DNA from: Bradyrhizobium sp. ISRA430 | GTDB taxonomy: Bacteria; Pseudomonadota; Alphaproteobacteria; Rhizobiales; Xanthobacteraceae | DNA length: 64,000 nucleotides | Assembly: GCF_029909975.1 (NCBI RefSeq) | Contig: NZ_CP094516.1 | Location: 6,200,001 to 6,264,000 of the forward strand | Direction of reading: 5' to 3' | Shown: positions 46,203 to 55,071 of the stretch, in pieces | Position numbering within the stretch: the stretch's first letter is position 1 | How the letters are laid out: every line of letters starts with the position of its first letter | Program-made: the position numbers and the translations under genes | Notes under the pieces: model-generated | Databases searched by the model: none | The model's input: the letters and a program-made list of their open reading frames with translations, nothing else | Told to the model about the DNA's origin: nothing

Positions 46203-46345
46203 TCACGCGCTCTTGGCCGGCGAGGGCATGACCTCGCCCGACATCACCAGCCGGGCGCGGCCGCCGTCCTTGGCCGCGTAGAGTTCGCGGTCGGCGGCGG
46301 CCACCAGTGCGCTGCACAGCTCGAGCGCGGTGCTGCCGTCCTCAT
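46203..46345 (-). pseudogene. Remnant of a GGDEF (diguanylate cyclase) C-terminus
   Basis: Read on the minus strand, about 45 codons give ALVAAADRELYAAKDGG then RARLVM and a short tail to TGA at 46203-46205. The AADRxLYxAKxxGRxR pattern is the conserved end of GGDEF domains. Upstream the match stops where the dodecin gene ends, in a different frame, so no GGDEF core, start codon or ribosome site remains. It looks like the leftover of a diguanylate cyclase gene cut away by deletion or by insertion of the dodecin gene. Confidence 0.7.
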
Positions 46346-46563
46346 CCCTCCAGCGTGAAGCCGACGCGCAACGTCACCTGGTAGTGACGCACGGCGCCGT
46401 TCTCGATGTGGCCGCGCGTCTGCACGACCTCGAACCACTTCATCTCGCGAACGGTCTTGGCGGCGCGGCTGATCGCGTTCTTGATCGCATCATCGATCGA
46501 CGTCTCCGACGATCCGACGAGTTCCAGGATCTTGTAGACGTGGTCCTTCTCGGCTGTGGGCAT
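46342..46563 (-). CDS. Dodecin family flavin-binding protein
   Basis: A 73-aa protein, one beta-alpha-beta-beta unit, that forms hollow dodecamers storing riboflavin or FMN. Seen: [40 protein letters not shown] with the flavin-stacking Trp, and the final strand [19 protein letters not shown] 6 bases before the ATG. It ends on the edge of a GGDEF remnant. Confidence 0.92.
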   Translation of the reverse strand: MPTAEKDHVYKILELVGSSETSIDDAIKNAISRAAKTVREMKWFEVVQTRGHIENGAVRHYQVTLRVGFTLEG

Positions 46564-46745
46564 GGCGAACCTCCGATTGGTCGGCTACGGCAGGCTAGGG
46601 GCAGCATCTACAAATGCCCTCATTCGTAAGCCGCGCCACCTCTCATCTGAACGGGCGGAACGGTCGCGGGTTCCGTCGTCCGCGATGGCCCGCATGCACC
46701 AGCCGAGGTGGAGCGGGCCGCGTTCGCCTGCTAAGCGCGTTCTCC

Positions 46746-47624
46746 ATGGATTCGGGGCGCGACAGGACGATCGGCTTTCTCTGCCTCTGCGTGACAGCGT
46801 TCGGCTGGGCGCTGAACTGGCCGCTGATGAAGCTTTTGCTGCAGCAATGGCCGCCGCTGTTCGCCCGCGGGCTCGCAGGTATCTGCGCCGCGACGATCCT
46901 CGCCATGCTGGCCCTCAGCCGGAAGGAGACGCTTGCCGTCCCACGCGAGGTGATCCCGCGGCTGTTGTTTGCGACCTTCACCAATGTGTTTGCCTGGATG
47001 GGGCTCGGTACGGTCGCCATGAAATATGTGACCGTGGGCGAAGGCGCTCTGCTCGCCTACACCATGCCGATCTGGGCGATGCTGTTCGCTTGGCCGGTCC
47101 TGCATACGCGGCCGACCATCCGCGACGTCGCAGGCCTCGTTCTCGGCGTTGCGGGTGTTGCGTTGCTGCTCAGCGGCAACGGCCTGGCATTCAGCGCTGA
47201 CAAGCTGCTCGGCATCGCCCTGGCGCTATCCTGCGCCATCCTGTTTGCGCTTGGCAACGTGCTCAACCGTAAGCCGCTGCCGATGCCGCCGCTGGTCGTC
47301 GTGGCCTGGCAGGTCGGGCTCGGCTGCGCCACGATGCTGATCCTCGGTGTTCTCTTCGAGCATCCCGATACCACCGCGATCACGCCTCTAGGACTCGGCT
47401 GCTTCATCTACATGACGCTGGTGCCAATGGGCGTCTGCTATGTCACCTGGTTCGAGACCCTGCGGCGCCTGCCGCCGACCTCTGCCTCGACCGGCATGCT
47501 GATGGTTCCCGCAATCGGCGTGGTCTCCGCCGCAATCATTCTCGGCGAATCGCTCGGCCTGCGCGAAGGGGCGGCGATGGCGCTGACACTCGGGGGCGTG
47601 ACACTGGCGCTGCAGCGGGCCTGA
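46746..47624 (+). CDS. EamA/DMT family transporter
   Basis: A 292-aa protein of about ten helices in two EamA repeats. Seen: GFLCLCVTAFGWALNWPLMKLLL in helix 1, LAYTMPIWAMLFAWPVLHTRP at the end of the first repeat, and ASTGMLMVPAIGVVSAAIILGE, the mirrored motif in the second. Likely exports metabolites or amino acids; substrate unknown. The ATG at 46746 is preferred to an upstream one at 46614, which lacks membrane-like sequence. Stop is 1 base from the convergent gene's stop. Confidence 0.87.
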   Translation: MDSGRDRTIGFLCLCVTAFGWALNWPLMKLLLQQWPPLFARGLAGICAATILAMLALSRKETLAVPREVIPRLLFATFTNVFAWMGLGTVAMKYVTVGEGALLAYTMPIWAMLFAWPVLHTRPTIRDVAGLVLGVAGVALLLSGNGLAFSADKLLGIALALSCAILFALGNVLNRKPLPMPPLVVVAWQVGLGCATMLILGVLFEHPDTTAITPLGLGCFIYMTLVPMGVCYVTWFETLRRLPPTSASTGMLMVPAIGVVSAAIILGESLGLREGAAMALTLGGVTLALQRA

Positions 47625-47625
47625 T

Positions 47626-48909
47626 TCACTCCAGGACGCGCGCGGGGCGCGGCAGAAGATCGGCGGGCTCCTCGCGCTGCGTTGCGTTCGCGGTCCTGGC
47701 ATCGCGAAGCAGGAGACGCAGCAACATCGCGAGCACGGCCAGGAGCACGACGCCGGCGACGGCCGGCGTGAAGTAGTGCTCGAGCTCTTCCGCGGTGGCG
47801 TGCTCCGCAGCCAGCCGCGCCGATTGCAGCAGCCCGTAGGAGTTGACGAACAGGATGAGCCCGTACAAGACGCTGCGTTCACGCGCACTGGCCAGTCTGG
47901 AAAGATCCGGAAGCAGCAACGCAAGACCGATCCCCACGATCGGCAGATCGTAGTCGTAGGCGTAAGGGCTGATCATCACCGACACGATCGCGACGACGCC
48001 GAGCGCGAAGCGGGCAGACGGCCCGCGAAGGACGGCGAGTGCGACGGCCGCGAGCGCAAGGCACGCGACGGCCGTTTGTCCCCAGAATGCCAGGACCGGA
48101 GGAAGGCCGGACTTGTGCAGCGACGCGTAGACCGAGATCATCCGAAACAGCGGATACCGCCCTTGCTCCAGATAGCCGGCGGACTCCTTGATGGCGCCCA
48201 GCCATGCGATCCAGATTTGCGGCCCGAACGCGATCGTGCACACGAGCGAGCTCGCGATCACCACGATCGCGGCAGTGGCGATCGTGGTCCAGCGGCGTGT
48301 CAGGAGCATATAGACGCCGACCGCAATGGCCAGGTGAGGCTTTATCACCATCGCACCGAGCGCGAGACCGGCGAGGACCGGGCGTCGATCGGCATTGATG
48401 CAGACAAGTCCTATCAGCGCGCCGGTGAGAAAACCGTTCTGGCCACAGGCGATGGTGATCGCGATTGCCGGGAACGTGATGACGAGCACATGCGCCAGAT
48501 GGTTTGCCGCGACTGTGCGAAGCGTGATCAGATAGGCTGCAAGCGTTGCTGCGGTGAAGACAAAGTAGCCGGCCCAGCCGGGCAGGAATCCAAGGGGCGC
48601 CAGCAGCAGATCGAATTGCGGCGGATAGGTCCAGGGCATGAAGCTGGTCGCGCCGCCGGATGCTTCCGCTTGCATCCGCGCAAACAACGCGAACTGGTAA
48701 GTCAGGTCGAGATCGCCGCGCCATACGTGCTGCGCGACGATGTGGAACGCGGAGAAATCGGCTGTCTGGTTGCCGGCCCACAGACCGCCCTCGAAGAACC
48801 GGAAGACCTTGAAAGCCACCATCGCCGCCAGTCCCGCAACAATGACGCGCACATACGTCTCCCGCTTCGACGGCAGGAATTGAATTTGCTCAAGCGTTTC
48901 GGTGAGCAT
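47626..48909 (-). CDS. GT87-like (DUF2029) polytopic membrane protein
   Basis: A 427-aa protein with about eleven hydrophobic segments. An early periplasmic loop with GGLWAGNQTADFSAFHI and LDLTYQFALF, and FMPWTYPPQFDLLLAPLGFLP, are typical of GT-C type mannosyltransferase-like DUF2029 proteins, which use polyprenyl-phosphate sugars in the periplasm. Sugar and acceptor are unknown. The ATG at 48909 is preferred to an upstream frame start. Convergent with the EamA gene. Confidence 0.82.
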   Translation of the reverse strand: MLTETLEQIQFLPSKRETYVRVIVAGLAAMVAFKVFRFFEGGLWAGNQTADFSAFHIVAQHVWRGDLDLTYQFALFARMQAEASGGATSFMPWTYPPQFDLLLAPLGFLPGWAGYFVFTAATLAAYLITLRTVAANHLAHVLVITFPAIAITIACGQNGFLTGALIGLVCINADRRPVLAGLALGAMVIKPHLAIAVGVYMLLTRRWTTIATAAIVVIASSLVCTIAFGPQIWIAWLGAIKESAGYLEQGRYPLFRMISVYASLHKSGLPPVLAFWGQTAVACLALAAVALAVLRGPSARFALGVVAIVSVMISPYAYDYDLPIVGIGLALLLPDLSRLASARERSVLYGLILFVNSYGLLQSARLAAEHATAEELEHYFTPAVAGVVLLAVLAMLLRLLLRDARTANATQREEPADLLPRPARVLE

Positions 48910-49095
48910 GAACGCGCTATCTCTGGCAACGGGACGGAACAGCCGGCAGTATTGCGGGAGAGATTGCCGCCTGAATCTTAAGGTCCGGTAACGGATTGGA
49001 GAGGATTTTGGCGTGACCAGCCGTGCTCTCATCGCGCCGGCTTGAGATCGGGGGGCCACTCGAAACGCGGGCCAGTTGCCCCGTGTGCGCTGATC

Positions 49096-49653
49096 CTACG
49101 GATCCAGCTCCGTATCCCAGTAGAGATAGTCCAGCCAGCTATCGTGCAGATAATTCGGCGGGAAGAGACGGCCGTTGCGGTGGAGCTGGTGCACGGTCGG
49201 GGCGAAGGCGGTCTGGCGCGGAAACATTTTTGCCTGCGCCGGGGTGAGATTGCCCTTGCGCAAGTTACAGGGCGAACAGGCCGCGACCACGTTCTCCCAG
49301 GTGGTCTGGCCGCCCTTGCTGCGCGGGATGATGTGATCGAAGGTGAGGTCTTCGGGCGAGCCGCAATATTGGCAGGCGAAACGATCGCGCAGGAAGACGT
49401 TGAAACGGGTGAAGGCGGGATGGGTGGTCGGCTTGACGAAGGATTTGAGCGAGACGACGCTCGGCAGTTGCATTTCCAGCGTGGGACTTCGAACCGCCTG
49501 ATCGTAATGCGCGACGATGTTGACACGGTCGAGGAACACCGCCTTGATCGCGTCCTGCCAGGACCAGAGCGACAGCGGGTAATAACTCAGCGGCCGGAAG
49601 TCCGCATTCAGCACCAACACCGGCCAACTGCCTTGCGAGACATGTGCGTTCAA
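49096..49653 (-). CDS. HNH endonuclease
   Basis: A 185-aa protein with the HNH fold in the middle: RFACQYCGSPEDLTFDHIIP then RSKGGQTTWENVVAACSPCN with two CxxC zinc pairs, the HNH His in DHIIPRS, and an Asn in NLRKG. An N-terminal beta/alpha region (VLVLNADFRPLSYYPLSLWSW) is characteristic of the widespread alphaproteobacterial HNH paralogue. The start TTG (GGGAG nearby) yields the usual 185 aa; an in-frame ATG at 49692 is a possible alternative. Role unknown; not a toxin or homing enzyme by context. Confidence 0.88.
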   Translation of the reverse strand: MNAHVSQGSWPVLVLNADFRPLSYYPLSLWSWQDAIKAVFLDRVNIVAHYDQAVRSPTLEMQLPSVVSLKSFVKPTTHPAFTRFNVFLRDRFACQYCGSPEDLTFDHIIPRSKGGQTTWENVVAACSPCNLRKGNLTPAQAKMFPRQTAFAPTVHQLHRNGRLFPPNYLHDSWLDYLYWDTELDP

Positions 49654-49815
49654 GTAACGCTCCCGGCCTCCATATACGCTGCGAAGCAGCATGTATTGAC
49701 ATACTACATGCAGCGTGACGGGATTGTGAAGCCCGCCGAGCGACTTATTCAGCCGCACGCAATGCGGCGGCCGGGTGGCAAGCGCGCAAAAAACGCCGCG
49801 ATTTGGGGAAGATCC

Positions 49816-50793
49816 ATGCGAGGCTGGCTCGCCGTGCTGCTCGCGGCCGTGCTCGGTGCTGCGTCGATCGGGCCTGCTATGGCCGAGGATTATCCTGCGC
49901 GCCCCGTCACCATGATCGTGCCGTTCCCGGCGGGCGGTGCGACCGACACGCTGGCGCGGTTCCTGGGTGAACGCCTGCACGCCGTGCTGAAGCAGCCCAT
50001 TGTCATTGAAAATGTCGGCGGTGCGGCCGGCTCGCTCGGCGTCGGCCGCGCGGTGCGCGCCACAGCCGATGGCTATACGCTGTCGATCGGAACCTCGACC
50101 ACGCACATGCTGACCGGCGGGCTCTACGCGCTGCCGTTCGACCTCTTGCGCGATCTCGAACCGGTCATCCTGATCGGCAGCGAGCCGCTCTTGATCGTCG
50201 GCCGCAAGGACCTGCCCGCCGACGATCTCAAACAATTGATCGTGTGGCTGAAGGCAAATCCGGACAAGGCGTCGGTCGGCATCGCCGGTGTCGGCGCCAC
50301 CGGCCATCTCGCCGGCATCTCGTTCCAGAAGGAAACCGGCACGCAATTCCAGTTCGTGCCGTATCGCGGCAATGGTCCGGCGATGCAGGACCTCGTCGCC
50401 GGCCAGATCGATGCGATGATCGAGCCGGCCTCGAACTTCAAATCCCTCGTCGGCGCCGGCACCATCAAGCCGTTCGCCGTCACGAGCAAGTCGCGCTCGC
50501 CGTCCTGGCCGAACATTCCGACCGCGGATGAGGCCGGCGTGCCCGGCTTCTCCGCGTCGCTGTGGTACGGCTTGTGGGCGCCGAAGGGCACCTCGAAAGA
50601 CGTCATCGCAAAGCTCAACGCCGCCATGGTGCAGATCCTGGCGAGCCCGCAGGTGAAGCAGCGCTTCGCCGAGCTCGGCATCCAGGTCTCGCCCTTGATG
50701 CAGCAATCCCCGGAAGCGCTGCGCGCCTACCAGAAGGAAGAGGCCGAACGCTGGTGGCCGATCATCAAGGCGTCGGGGATCAAGGTCGAGTGA
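49816..50793 (+). CDS. Bug/TctC-type tripartite tricarboxylate transporter binding protein
   Basis: A 325-aa periplasmic protein: signal peptide (hydrophobic LAVLLAAVLGAASIG, cleavage after AMA), mature start EDYPARPVTMIVPFPAGGATDTLAR, the hallmark of the Bug family, plus VENVGGAAGSLG and GLWAPKGTSKDV. Such proteins bind carboxylates for TctAB permeases. No tctA or tctB is adjacent, as for most Bug genes. The ligand is unknown. GGGGAA precedes the ATG. Confidence 0.9.
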   Translation: MRGWLAVLLAAVLGAASIGPAMAEDYPARPVTMIVPFPAGGATDTLARFLGERLHAVLKQPIVIENVGGAAGSLGVGRAVRATADGYTLSIGTSTTHMLTGGLYALPFDLLRDLEPVILIGSEPLLIVGRKDLPADDLKQLIVWLKANPDKASVGIAGVGATGHLAGISFQKETGTQFQFVPYRGNGPAMQDLVAGQIDAMIEPASNFKSLVGAGTIKPFAVTSKSRSPSWPNIPTADEAGVPGFSASLWYGLWAPKGTSKDVIAKLNAAMVQILASPQVKQRFAELGIQVSPLMQQSPEALRAYQKEEAERWWPIIKASGIKVE

Positions 50794-50929
50794 GCCTTCG
50801 ACAGCTTGACGTGTCGAACGATGCCGCCACATCGGATAGTCTCAGTACCACACGATGACCAGTCTTCGTCGGGACGACGTTGGGTGGGCACTGTCGCCTC
50901 GACGGCGTGCGGCGGTCCTGTTTGCGCGT

Positions 50930-51904
50930 CTACTCCGGTACCCGCTCCAGCTTCTGCAGGCATCGCGCGGTGCGCACTGCGGCAGGCATCTCCTCGTCGG
51001 GAAAACTGGTCTTCCAGTCGGTGACGCCGACCTCGCCGACATAGATGTCGCCTTTCGAATCCAGCGCGATGCCGTGCGGCGCCAGGAATTTGCCGCTCGC
51101 AATGCCCGGGCCTTCCTCGCCGCCGAGCCGCGCGATGCGGTTTCCCTTGGCGTCGACGATCGACAGCCGCGGGCCGAGATTGGGTACCTTGCGGTTGACG
51201 GCCATGCCGGGGCCGAGCTCGCCGACGACGAAAGTCGGTTGCTTTCCGCCGCAGCAGCACAGTGCGCAGGGCCGGTGCAGATTGTTCCACTGCGCCTCGT
51301 ACTTGCCCTCGTCGTTGAACACCTGCACGCGATGGTTCTCACGGTCTGCGACGTAGACCCAGCCGTCAGCGTCGGTCGCGATGTTGTGGACGATGTTGAA
51401 CTGGCCGGGATCGGTGCCGGGCTCGCCCCAGCTCTTCATCAACTTGCCGTCAGGGGTGAACTTGTGCACGCGCGCGTTGCCATAGCCGTCCGAGACGTAG
51501 ATCTCGCCCTTTGGCGACAGCGCCGTGTGGGTGCAGCGATGGAAGGGATCGCCGCTCATGAACGGCGCCGGCTTCTCGGGAATGCCGATCGTCAGCAGCA
51601 CCTTGCCGTCGGTCGTGCATTTGCGCACGGTGTGGTCGCCGTCATCGGTGCAGTAGAGATTGTCGTCGGCGTCGATGTGCAGGCCGTGCGCACGCGAGAA
51701 CAGGCCCTCGCCCCAGCTCCGCAGGAAATTGCCCTCGCGGTCCAGCACCACCATCGGGTGGGCGCCGCGGTTGAAGACGTAGATGCGGTCCTTGCTGTCG
51801 ACGGCGACGGAGGCGACGTCGGTGAGCTGCCAACCATCCGGCAGCTTTGCGAAGTTGTCGACGACGCGGTAGCGGTGCTCGCCGGTGCCGAGAATGGCTG
51901 GCAT
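50930..51904 (-). CDS. NHL-repeat beta-propeller protein (peptidyl-amidating lyase-like)
   Basis: A 324-aa predicted six-bladed propeller with repeated blade ends of the type VAVDSKDRIYVFNRG, HIDADDNLYCTDDG, LSPKGEIYVSDGYG, TDADGWVYVADREN and LDSKGDIYVGEV. Similar proteins are annotated as peptidyl-alpha-hydroxyglycine lyase-like. A cysteine cluster, C213 and C216-C218 (CALCCC), is unusual. No signal peptide. Downstream of the flavin monooxygenase on the same strand with a palindromic repeat between, so linkage is possible but not certain. Confidence 0.8.
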   Translation of the reverse strand: MPAILGTGEHRYRVVDNFAKLPDGWQLTDVASVAVDSKDRIYVFNRGAHPMVVLDREGNFLRSWGEGLFSRAHGLHIDADDNLYCTDDGDHTVRKCTTDGKVLLTIGIPEKPAPFMSGDPFHRCTHTALSPKGEIYVSDGYGNARVHKFTPDGKLMKSWGEPGTDPGQFNIVHNIATDADGWVYVADRENHRVQVFNDEGKYEAQWNNLHRPCALCCCGGKQPTFVVGELGPGMAVNRKVPNLGPRLSIVDAKGNRIARLGGEEGPGIASGKFLAPHGIALDSKGDIYVGEVGVTDWKTSFPDEEMPAAVRTARCLQKLERVPE

Positions 51905-51953
51905 TGGCTTCTCCTCTTGTTCGTTTCAGCGACGCGCGGTCGTTGCCACACCA

Positions 51954-52028
51954 TCATTGCGAGTGCAGCGAAGCAATCCAGACTGGCTTTCGGAAAGATT
52001 CTGGATTGCTTCGCTCCGCTCGCAATGA
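51954..52028. repeat. Palindromic intergenic element (TCATTGCGAG class)
   Basis: Begins TCATTGCGAG and ends CTCGCAATGA. The inner halves GAAGCAATCCAGA and TCTGGATTGCTTC pair across a short centre, making a long, near-perfect hairpin. A third sequence class of the repeat family, between the propeller and monooxygenase genes. Confidence 0.85.
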
Positions 52029-52036
52029 CGAGAGGC

Positions 52037-53812
52037 TCAAGCCGCGCCTACATCGCGCCCGAGCATCCCTTCCTCGATCGCCTTGATTTGAAGGGCGAGA
52101 TATTTCGAGTTGATGCGGCACTGCGCGAGGCTGCCGGCGATGAACCACAGGCCGGGCTGCCTGGTGCGCGCATACATGTTGCGCAGCTCGAAGCCGTCGC
52201 CGAAGCCCCAGATCGGGCCGACGCGATCGGCGACGCCGTCGCCGAACAGCTTTCGCACCAGATAGGCTTGCGGCTTGTAGCCGGTGGAGAGAACGATGAG
52301 GTCGGCGGTGAGGAGCGCGCCGTCCTTCATTCGCGCGCCTTCGGCGACAAAACCCTCGATGTCGGCGAACTGCTTCAGCTTGATCGCGCCCTGGGCGACG
52401 AGATCGGAGCAGCCGACGTTGAAATAATAGCCGCCGCCGCGGGTGAGATATTTGAACTGCCAGCCGGTGCCGGCCTCGCCGAAGTCGAGCTTGAAGCCGA
52501 CGCGCCCTAAGGCCTCCAGCAGCTCCTTGTCGAGCTCCTTCGACTGCTCCGTCAGCATCACATGCGTCTTCTTCGCGAGCGGCGTCGGCATCGAGGTCGC
52601 GATCAGGTCGTTGTCCTCGAGCGTGCCCTCATTGTAGGTCGCATACGCAAGCTGCGCCGACGGCTCGATATTGGTGACCAGTGTCGGCGAGCGCTGCACC
52701 AGCGTCACCTCGGCGCCGCTGGAATAAAGATCCTGCGCGATATCGTGGCCGCTGTTACCGGTGCCGATGACGATGGCGCGCTTGCCTGTCCAGTTCTCGC
52801 CGTCCTCGTATCGGCTCGAATGCACCAACGTGCCCTTGAAATTGTCGAGGCTCGGGAGGTCCGGGATGTTCGCGATGCCGCTGACGCCGGTTGCCATCAC
52901 CACATGGCGCGGATGCATGATGCGCTTGGTTCCGTCTGCGCGGCGCAGCGTGACCGTCCAGCGGCCCTTCGCATCGTCGTGGGAGCCGCCCTCGAATTCT
53001 GTGCCGGTCCAGAAGTTCAGCTCCATGGCATCGACATACGCCTCGAACCAGTTGGCGAGCTTGTCCTTGGGGATATAGACCGGCCAGTTCGGCGGGAACG
53101 GCATGTAGGGCAGGTGATTGACCTGCACCTGGTTGTGCAGCGTCAGCGCGTGATAGCGCTTGCGCCAGTTGTCGCCGATCCGTGGCCATCGGTCGACGAT
53201 CAGCGTATCGACCTTCATCTGCTTCAGCCGCGCTGCAATCGCGAGCCCGGCCTGTCCGCCGCCGACCACCAGCACGGCGGGATCGCGATCGGCGTAGTCG
53301 GTCGATGCCTTGCGCAAATCGAGCCAGTTCGGCCCGCGGAAATCGCGCGAGTAGGCCTGTCCGCGCGGCCGCGTCGTGCCGAGCTGTTCCTCAAAACCCT
53401 TCAGCTCGTCGAGCGCCGTGAGCAGCGTCCATGCCCTCAACCGGTCGCCGTCAGCGGGATCGGGAGCGAGCCGGACGATGCCGCTGCCGCGGCCGATCGC
53501 GGTCTCGAAATTGAAGATCGCTTCGATGTTGTTGGTGCCGGCGCGCGCCACCCAGCGCGGCGCCGCGCGGTTCTGTGCGATCTGGAAGCTGCGTGGTGCC
53601 GCCTTGGGCGCGAGCGTCGCCAGCTCTTGCGCAATGCCATCTCGGCCGGCGATCGTCTGCAGGTTCCAGCTCAGCGCCAGCACATCGCGCCAAAAACTGT
53701 CGGCGAGGAAGAGGCGGTCCAGCGCAGTGCGATCAGGCTTGCCCAGCGTGCGCTCGAACTCATCGAGCCAGGCTTGCGCGGATACGGAAATATCCTTCGT
53801 CCTGTCCAGCAT
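52037..53812 (-). CDS. Flavin-containing monooxygenase with N-terminal NTF2-like domain
   Basis: A 591-aa protein. Residues 10-140 look like an NTF2/SnoaL-type cone domain (WLDEFERTLGKPD, FETAIGRGSGIVRL); the rest is an FAD/NADPH monooxygenase with GGGQAG at 184-189, DRWPRIGDNWRKRY, VVMATGVSG and a second dinucleotide motif VIGTGNSGHDIAQ near 355. Such enzymes oxygenate ketones, amines or sulfides. It lies 78 bases downstream of the DUF2855 gene on the same strand, likely an operon. Confidence 0.87.
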   Translation of the reverse strand: MLDRTKDISVSAQAWLDEFERTLGKPDRTALDRLFLADSFWRDVLALSWNLQTIAGRDGIAQELATLAPKAAPRSFQIAQNRAAPRWVARAGTNNIEAIFNFETAIGRGSGIVRLAPDPADGDRLRAWTLLTALDELKGFEEQLGTTRPRGQAYSRDFRGPNWLDLRKASTDYADRDPAVLVVGGGQAGLAIAARLKQMKVDTLIVDRWPRIGDNWRKRYHALTLHNQVQVNHLPYMPFPPNWPVYIPKDKLANWFEAYVDAMELNFWTGTEFEGGSHDDAKGRWTVTLRRADGTKRIMHPRHVVMATGVSGIANIPDLPSLDNFKGTLVHSSRYEDGENWTGKRAIVIGTGNSGHDIAQDLYSSGAEVTLVQRSPTLVTNIEPSAQLAYATYNEGTLEDNDLIATSMPTPLAKKTHVMLTEQSKELDKELLEALGRVGFKLDFGEAGTGWQFKYLTRGGGYYFNVGCSDLVAQGAIKLKQFADIEGFVAEGARMKDGALLTADLIVLSTGYKPQAYLVRKLFGDGVADRVGPIWGFGDGFELRNMYARTRQPGLWFIAGSLAQCRINSKYLALQIKAIEEGMLGRDVGAA

Positions 53813-53890
53813 GCGCGAACCTCATGGCCGTCTTCGCGGCGTTTCCTCTGAGATCGACGCTATACCGTTTCGCCAGCGCCCAAAAGCCGA

Positions 53891-54976
53891 TTACCCGAGC
53901 AAGGAGAGCATGTGGCCCTGCTCAGGCGGAATACGGCCCTTCAGCGTGCCGAGATAGACGCGCCGCACGGCCTCCGGTCCGCGGCTCTCGACGACGGTCA
54001 GGCATGTCTCCAGGAGCGGAGCGAAGCCGGACCATGCCGTGGCAAAACGCTGCTCGATGCCGCCGGGGCCCCATTCCTTGGCGCGCTTGCGGATCTGGTC
54101 GGGAGCGAAGAACCAGCGCGGCTTCGCGCCGGGCAACTCACCCTCGTCGGCATCGGTGGCGCGATGCGTCAATCCGACGCGCACGGAGCATTTCATCTGA
54201 TCGCGAAAGTGCCGGTGCAGCTCAGCGCGCAGTGCGCTGTTGCCGGCCATGTCGATGAAGGCGACCGGCGTATCCGACGGCAGCGTCGTCACACCGTCGT
54301 AGGTGACGACCTCGTCATAGCAGCCGAGCGAGGCAACGAAGCCCGCATTGCCGGCCGACGTCAATCCGATCACCTTGCGCCCGCGCGTGTGCAGAAGATA
54401 CGCAAGCCCGAACGCTGTCTTGCTCGAGGCGCTCGAGAGCAGCACGGTCCGCGCGCCAAAATCGTCGTTCTCGGCGAGGAAATCGTCGACCAGGAACGAG
54501 AGCATGAACAGCGGCCGCAGCAGCGCCTGATAGTCGCCCTGGCGGCCTGCGTAAGCGGGATCGCCGCCGATGCGCGAATAGGCGTTATAGACCGGCGCCA
54601 CGCCCTGCCGGTGCGCGGCGCCGTCGCGCAAGCCGCGTTTGCTGACATCGGTGGCCTCGATCACGAGATGCGTTGCCATCGGGAAATAGCCGAAGAGGCG
54701 TTCGCCCACGGCGACGTTTTGATGCTTCGAGGCGATTACCTCGCCGAAGCCCCACACCGGAATGTTGCCGAAGCCGTTCGGTGCGGGAAAGAGCTGCCAG
54801 TACTTCAGTTCGTCGCCGAGCACAGCGTAGGTGATGTTGTTTGCGGTGAAGGCAAAGCGCTCGACCTTCACGAGCAGCGCATCTTGCGGCAGCGCCTCGC
54901 CGGCAGGAAGCTCGGTTGCGATCGTCTTGCACGTTTCGAGATCGTCTCGCGCAACGATGAACTCGGCGGCTGTCAT
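53891..54976 (-). CDS. DUF2855 family protein (MDR-like fold)
   Basis: A 361-aa protein of the DUF2855 family. It shows a medium-chain dehydrogenase pattern: VERFAFTANNITYAVLGDEL and IPVWGFGEVIASKH in the N-terminal barrel, a Rossmann-like SSASSKTAFGLAYLLHTRG and VIGLTSAGNAGFVASLGCYDEV. Zinc ligands are absent. In-frame GTG 55021 and ATG 55009 are alternative starts. Upstream of, and probably co-transcribed with, the flavin monooxygenase, so it may act on the same substrate series. Activity unknown. Confidence 0.82.
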   Translation of the reverse strand: MTAAEFIVARDDLETCKTIATELPAGEALPQDALLVKVERFAFTANNITYAVLGDELKYWQLFPAPNGFGNIPVWGFGEVIASKHQNVAVGERLFGYFPMATHLVIEATDVSKRGLRDGAAHRQGVAPVYNAYSRIGGDPAYAGRQGDYQALLRPLFMLSFLVDDFLAENDDFGARTVLLSSASSKTAFGLAYLLHTRGRKVIGLTSAGNAGFVASLGCYDEVVTYDGVTTLPSDTPVAFIDMAGNSALRAELHRHFRDQMKCSVRVGLTHRATDADEGELPGAKPRWFFAPDQIRKRAKEWGPGGIEQRFATAWSGFAPLLETCLTVVESRGPEAVRRVYLGTLKGRIPPEQGHMLSLLG

Positions 54977-55071
54977 GGTCTTGATCCCGGCTCCTGTCCG
55001 CGCCGGCATCTCATCGGTCACGCGCGTGCCGTTTGCAACAGCAACATAGTTTTAAACGGTGTTCGGCCATT

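Noticed and set aside
49096..49653. Homing or toxin nuclease
   Set aside because: The HNH protein has the length and N-terminal region of a widespread chromosomal family, with no intron, immunity gene or secretion context.
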